Origin: Mesorhizobium loti | GTDB lineage: Bacteria > Pseudomonadota > Alphaproteobacteria > Rhizobiales > Rhizobiaceae | Assembly: GCA_002356515.1 (NCBI GenBank) | Contig: AP017605.1 | Location: 5,875,020-5,939,019, forward strand | Length of the DNA stretch: 64,000 nt | Direction of reading: 5' to 3' | Part shown: in pieces, positions 60,999 through 64,000 of the stretch | Position numbering within the stretch: the first letter of the stretch is position 1 | Layout: every line of letters begins with the position of its first letter | Made by a program: the position numbers and the translations under genes | Notes under the pieces: model-generated | The model's input: the letters and a program-made list of their open reading frames with translations, nothing else | Database searches by the model: none | What the model was told of the DNA's origin: nothing

Positions 60999-61898
60999 AT
61001 GAAGATATCGGGCTCCGATCTCCATCTGTTTCGCGTTTTTGAAAGCGTGGTCCGCAATGGCGGCATGTCTGCAGCTCAGATGGAACTGTCGCTTAGCCAA
61101 CCTACGATCTCCAACCATCTGACGGCGCTTGAACAGCGGCTCGGCGTGAAGTTGTGCGAACGGGGGCGTCGCGGGTTTTCACTGACGGAGGAAGGGCGGC
61201 GGGTTTACGAAATCACCACGGAAATCACCGGGATGCTGGACGCCGGTTCGGCCCGGCTTTCGCGTGTCAGAAGCGCTTTGGCGGGAAAGGTCGGCGTCGG
61301 CATTGTTGACTGCCTCGCGACCGACCCAAGTTTCCGACTGGCCGATGCAATTGCCGAGCTTTCCAAAGCTGCGCCGGAAATCGAGATGGATCTCAAGATC
61401 ATGCGCCCCAACGACATAACGAAGGCCGTGGCGGAAAGCGAAATAGACATTGGGATAGGTGGCTCCGACATCAAAGTCGCAAGCGTGCAATACCAGGTCC
61501 TCTACCACGAAGAGCACGCGGTATTTTGCGCTTCGACGCATCCCTTGTTTCGCCGAAATGACGAGATGATTACGAGTGCGGAATGCTACGGCCATCCTTG
61601 GGTAGAGAGAGGCTATTGGTATGGGATTCGGCGTCATCGCTTCGACACCGCCGCCGCGAACCGGGTGGCCTTTGATATCGAGGCGCAGCTTCTGATGGTC
61701 CTGTCGGGCGCCTACCTCGGGGTCCTGCCGATACATTTTGCCCGCGTGTTCGAACAGCAGGGGCGTCTTCGCCGACTTCCCCTAGCCGACGAGGCTTATT
61801 CCGCCGACATCGAGGTCGCCACGCGAACAGGCGAGCAGGCCGCCAACGTCGCCTATGTCCGCGACGCAGTCATCAGGGCGCATCGGATGCATTTGTAA
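60999..61898 (+). CDS. LysR-type transcriptional regulator
   Basis: 299 residues from ATG 60999 (MKISGSDLHLFRVFESVVR); a TTG at 60981 is possible. N-terminal winged HTH with MSAAQMELSLSQPTISNHLTALEQRLG (core SLSQPTISNHLTALEQRLG) and a substrate-binding domain (about 88-295) with VGVGIVDCLATDP and the C-terminal ATRTGEQAANVAYVRDAV. It lies upstream of, and on the same strand as, the kinase-phospholyase fusion gene and is probably its regulator. Confidence 0.88.
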   Translation: MKISGSDLHLFRVFESVVRNGGMSAAQMELSLSQPTISNHLTALEQRLGVKLCERGRRGFSLTEEGRRVYEITTEITGMLDAGSARLSRVRSALAGKVGVGIVDCLATDPSFRLADAIAELSKAAPEIEMDLKIMRPNDITKAVAESEIDIGIGGSDIKVASVQYQVLYHEEHAVFCASTHPLFRRNDEMITSAECYGHPWVERGYWYGIRRHRFDTAAANRVAFDIEAQLLMVLSGAYLGVLPIHFARVFEQQGRLRRLPLADEAYSADIEVATRTGEQAANVAYVRDAVIRAHRMHL

Positions 61899-62072
61899 AA
61901 ACCAATATATCGGTTCTCTGAATGATATTCTTGCCACGCCGATGGAGGTCTAGCCTCTGGCACGGCTGGCGAACCGCTGCGCAAAAATGCGCACCTGCGG
62001 ACTTCTCTGCCAAACGCGCAACTTCGAATTGGTTGCCACGTCGGGTGTCGATATTTGGCCTTAAGGTATGGA

Positions 62073-64000
62073 ATGAGCACGGACGCTCTGCTGTTTCGCA
62101 ACCTTCCTAGTTTTTCGCCGGAAGCGGTCAGGCGCCTCGTGGCCACCCGGTACGGGATCGACGGGACGTACACGCAACTGGCTTCCGAGCGCGATCTGTC
62201 CTGGCGGATCGACGGCACCGACGGCCGCGACGTCGTCGTGAAGATATCGAACATAGGCGAACCTGAAGGCGTCGTGGATATGCAGGTCAAAGCCCTGAAC
62301 CATATCTTCGAGCGCGATCCGTCTCTGCCGGTGCCTCGCGTCGTTCCCTCCCTCGCCGGCGCGCCATATGAATGGATCGAGGACGAGCGCGGCTGCCGGC
62401 ACATGGTGCGTGTGCTTACCTTCCTTCCGGGGAAGGTCATGGAGCAGGTTGAGGAAGCCTTTTCCGCCGCCACTCGGTTCAACATCGGTGTGATGGTAGG
62501 ACGGCTGGCCTATGCGCTGCGCGATTTTTTTCATCCGTACGCCGGCAGCAATGTGCACCTCTGGGACATTTCACGTGCCCTGGCCTTGCGCCCGCAGACA
62601 GCAAAAGTCTCCGACCTCAGGCTTCGGCAATTGTGCGAGGAAATCTTCGAGCGCGCCGAGCGCTTTACCCTTCCGCAATTGTCGAAGACGCGTCGCCAAG
62701 TCGTGCATCAGGATTCGCATGGCGGCAATATCCTGGTCGATCCGACGGACAGCACATCGCCGGTGGGCATCATCGATTTTGGCGATATGGGCCACAATTC
62801 CATCGTCGCGGACATCGTGACCGCTTCCGAGACTTTCGCGGACTTCGATGACGATCCGATCGCCTACCTTTGCGACGTGACCTCAGGCTTCGATTCGATA
62901 TACCCGCTTGAAGAAAACGAGGTCGATCTCCTTTTCGATGCGCTGCTTCTGCGCCTCGCCATGGCTACCGCGATTGTCGAGGCGAGGGGGGCCACCAGTG
63001 AATCCGGCATCCCCCACATCGAAAACGCCGGCCAATATCCTCGAATGATGGAGTTGCTGAGCCGGCAAGGCCGCGCAGAGGCGGTGCGCCGGCTTCGCCA
63101 GGCGTGCCGGTTTCCGGTGTACGGCGCCATAAGCAAGGATGGCGAGCATCTCACATATGACTATGACTTGCTCAGGCGCGAGCGCGAAGCTCACCTGGGA
63201 CCGATATGGCATTTCTACGCCAAGCCATTGCACATCACCCGCGCCCGCGGCGCCTGGATGTATGCCGCCGATGGCACTGCCTATCTGGATGTCTACAACA
63301 ACGTCCCCCAGATCGGTCATTGTCACCCGCACGTGGCGAAAGCGATCTACCGCCAGGCCAGCGCGCTGAACACCAATACCCGGTATATGTGCGACGTGGC
63401 TGTCGAGTACGCGGCGCGCCTGACCGCCGACCTGCCTGATCACCTCGACACCTGCATCTTCGTCAATTCGGGCAGCGAAGCCAACGACCTGGCGATGCAG
63501 ATAGCCTCTTCGCTCAGCAGGCAGGACGGGGGTCTGATAATTGACCAATCCTACCATGGATGCACGGAGCTGACGACGGCCCTGTCCAATGAAAGCTGGC
63601 GTCATCTTCCCGCTGACGAGCATCCCAAACGCATTGAGACACTGACGGCCCCGGATATGTATAGGGGCCGTTTTTCCCGCGACCCCCAAGCGGCAGCGAA
63701 ATATGCCGCCGACGCCGACAGGGCGATAGCCGCCTTGCGCGAAAGAGGCCACAGGCCGGCAGCATTCATGGTCGACACGGCCCTGTGTTCGAGCGGGGTA
63801 CTGCGGGCGCCTGAAAACTACTTCAATCTTGTCGCGGAAAAGGTCCGGGCGACGGGCGGATTTGTCATCGCGGACGAGGTGCAGGCCGGTTGTGGCCGCA
63901 TGGGAACTTTTTGGGGTTTCCGGGCAAACGGGCTCAAGGACGAAAACATCGATTTCATAACAATGGGCAAGCCGGTTGGAAACGGCCACCCCCTTGGCGT
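62073..64000 (+). CDS. Hydroxylysine kinase-like / class III phospholyase-aminotransferase fusion (3' end outside window)
   Basis: 642 residues are visible and the frame is open at the window end. The N-terminal part (about 1-340) is an APH-fold phosphotransferase: ATP-site Lys in DVVVKISN, catalytic loop VHQDSHGGNILVDP with His212, and the metal-binding DFGD with Asp235. From about residue 365 a class III PLP enzyme begins (HLGPIWHFYAKPLHITRARG, YNNVPQIGHCHPHVAKAI, FVNSGSEANDLAMQIA), with Asp in VIADEVQAGCGRMG and Schiff-base Lys633 in TMGKPVGNGHPLG. The GKP-GNGHP loop is typical of ammonia-phospholyases (phosphoethanolamine or 5-phosphohydroxylysine lyase). The two activities in sequence would phosphorylate and then eliminate a hydroxyamine. 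Confidence 0.8.
   Translation, partial: MSTDALLFRNLPSFSPEAVRRLVATRYGIDGTYTQLASERDLSWRIDGTDGRDVVVKISNIGEPEGVVDMQVKALNHIFERDPSLPVPRVVPSLAGAPYEWIEDERGCRHMVRVLTFLPGKVMEQVEEAFSAATRFNIGVMVGRLAYALRDFFHPYAGSNVHLWDISRALALRPQTAKVSDLRLRQLCEEIFERAERFTLPQLSKTRRQVVHQDSHGGNILVDPTDSTSPVGIIDFGDMGHNSIVADIVTASETFADFDDDPIAYLCDVTSGFDSIYPLEENEVDLLFDALLLRLAMATAIVEARGATSESGIPHIENAGQYPRMMELLSRQGRAEAVRRLRQACRFPVYGAISKDGEHLTYDYDLLRREREAHLGPIWHFYAKPLHITRARGAWMYAADGTAYLDVYNNVPQIGHCHPHVAKAIYRQASALNTNTRYMCDVAVEYAARLTADLPDHLDTCIFVNSGSEANDLAMQIASSLSRQDGGLIIDQSYHGCTELTTALSNESWRHLPADEHPKRIETLTAPDMYRGRFSRDPQAAAKYAADADRAIAALRERGHRPAAFMVDTALCSSGVLRAPENYFNLVAEKVRATGGFVIADEVQAGCGRMGTFWGFRANGLKDENIDFITMGKPVGNGHPLG

Noticed and set aside
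62883..63989. 368-codon minus-strand open frame
   Set aside because: It is antisense to the kinase-phospholyase fusion, whose plus-strand frame carries continuous motifs of both domains.

Overview
The window reads as a chromosomal segment of a GC-rich alphaproteobacterium of the order Rhizobiales, most likely Mesorhizobium or a close relative. Supporting signs are the zwf-pgl-edd order, aceA divergent from an ScfR/RamB-type regulator, a PdhS-family kinase next to a phasin, short palindromic intergenic repeats, a tRNA-His without the extra G(-1), and a small RNA with three CCTCCTCCC loops. All calls rest on reading the sequence; no database search was run.

Layout. 1-4 kb: a polysaccharide flippase (cut by the window edge) divergent from a Wzz/GumC-type copolymerase. 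4-9.5 kb: folD, a GlxA-type regulator, an HTH-TPR membrane protein and a secreted VWA protein. 9.5-13.6 kb: the Entner-Doudoroff operon zwf-pgl-edd on the minus strand. 13.8-15.6 kb: an SDR enzyme and an SH3 envelope protein. 16-29 kb: a putrescine locus (puuB- and puuA-like genes, potFGHI) interspersed with a HAD phosphatase, a lone receiver domain, the isocitrate lyase gene with its divergent regulator, and an EamA exporter. 29-38.5 kb: an AsmA protein, acetoacetyl-CoA synthetase, a very large PdhS-family cell-cycle kinase with a perfect CtrA box just upstream, a phasin and the alpha-r14/cuckoo-type sRNA.

38.7-53 kb is accessory. A tRNA-His gene is followed at once by a 5'-truncated tyrosine recombinase, a frameshifted trbI and its DUF2274 partner, which are the remains of an integrative conjugative element. 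Then come a nucleotide-sugar-epimerase-like gene, a decayed LysR gene, a class III aminotransferase, an AraC regulator, and a LysR regulator divergent from a four-gene operon. That operon matches the complete DMSP demethylation pathway dmdA-dmdB-dmdC-dmdD (demethylase, MMPA-CoA ligase, MMPA-CoA dehydrogenase, MTA-CoA hydratase). A full dmdABCD cassette with its own regulator beside an ICE scar in a rhizobial genome is the most striking feature here.

53.3-64 kb: a ketopantoate reductase-like gene and an acyl-CoA ligase; then a gamma-glutamyltransferase-like gene with a polar amino acid ABC uptake system that has a binding protein and two permeases but no ATPase, under a GntR regulator. On the plus strand follow a LysR regulator and a fusion of a hydroxylysine-kinase-like (APH fold) domain with a class III ammonia-phospholyase-like domain, cut by the window end.
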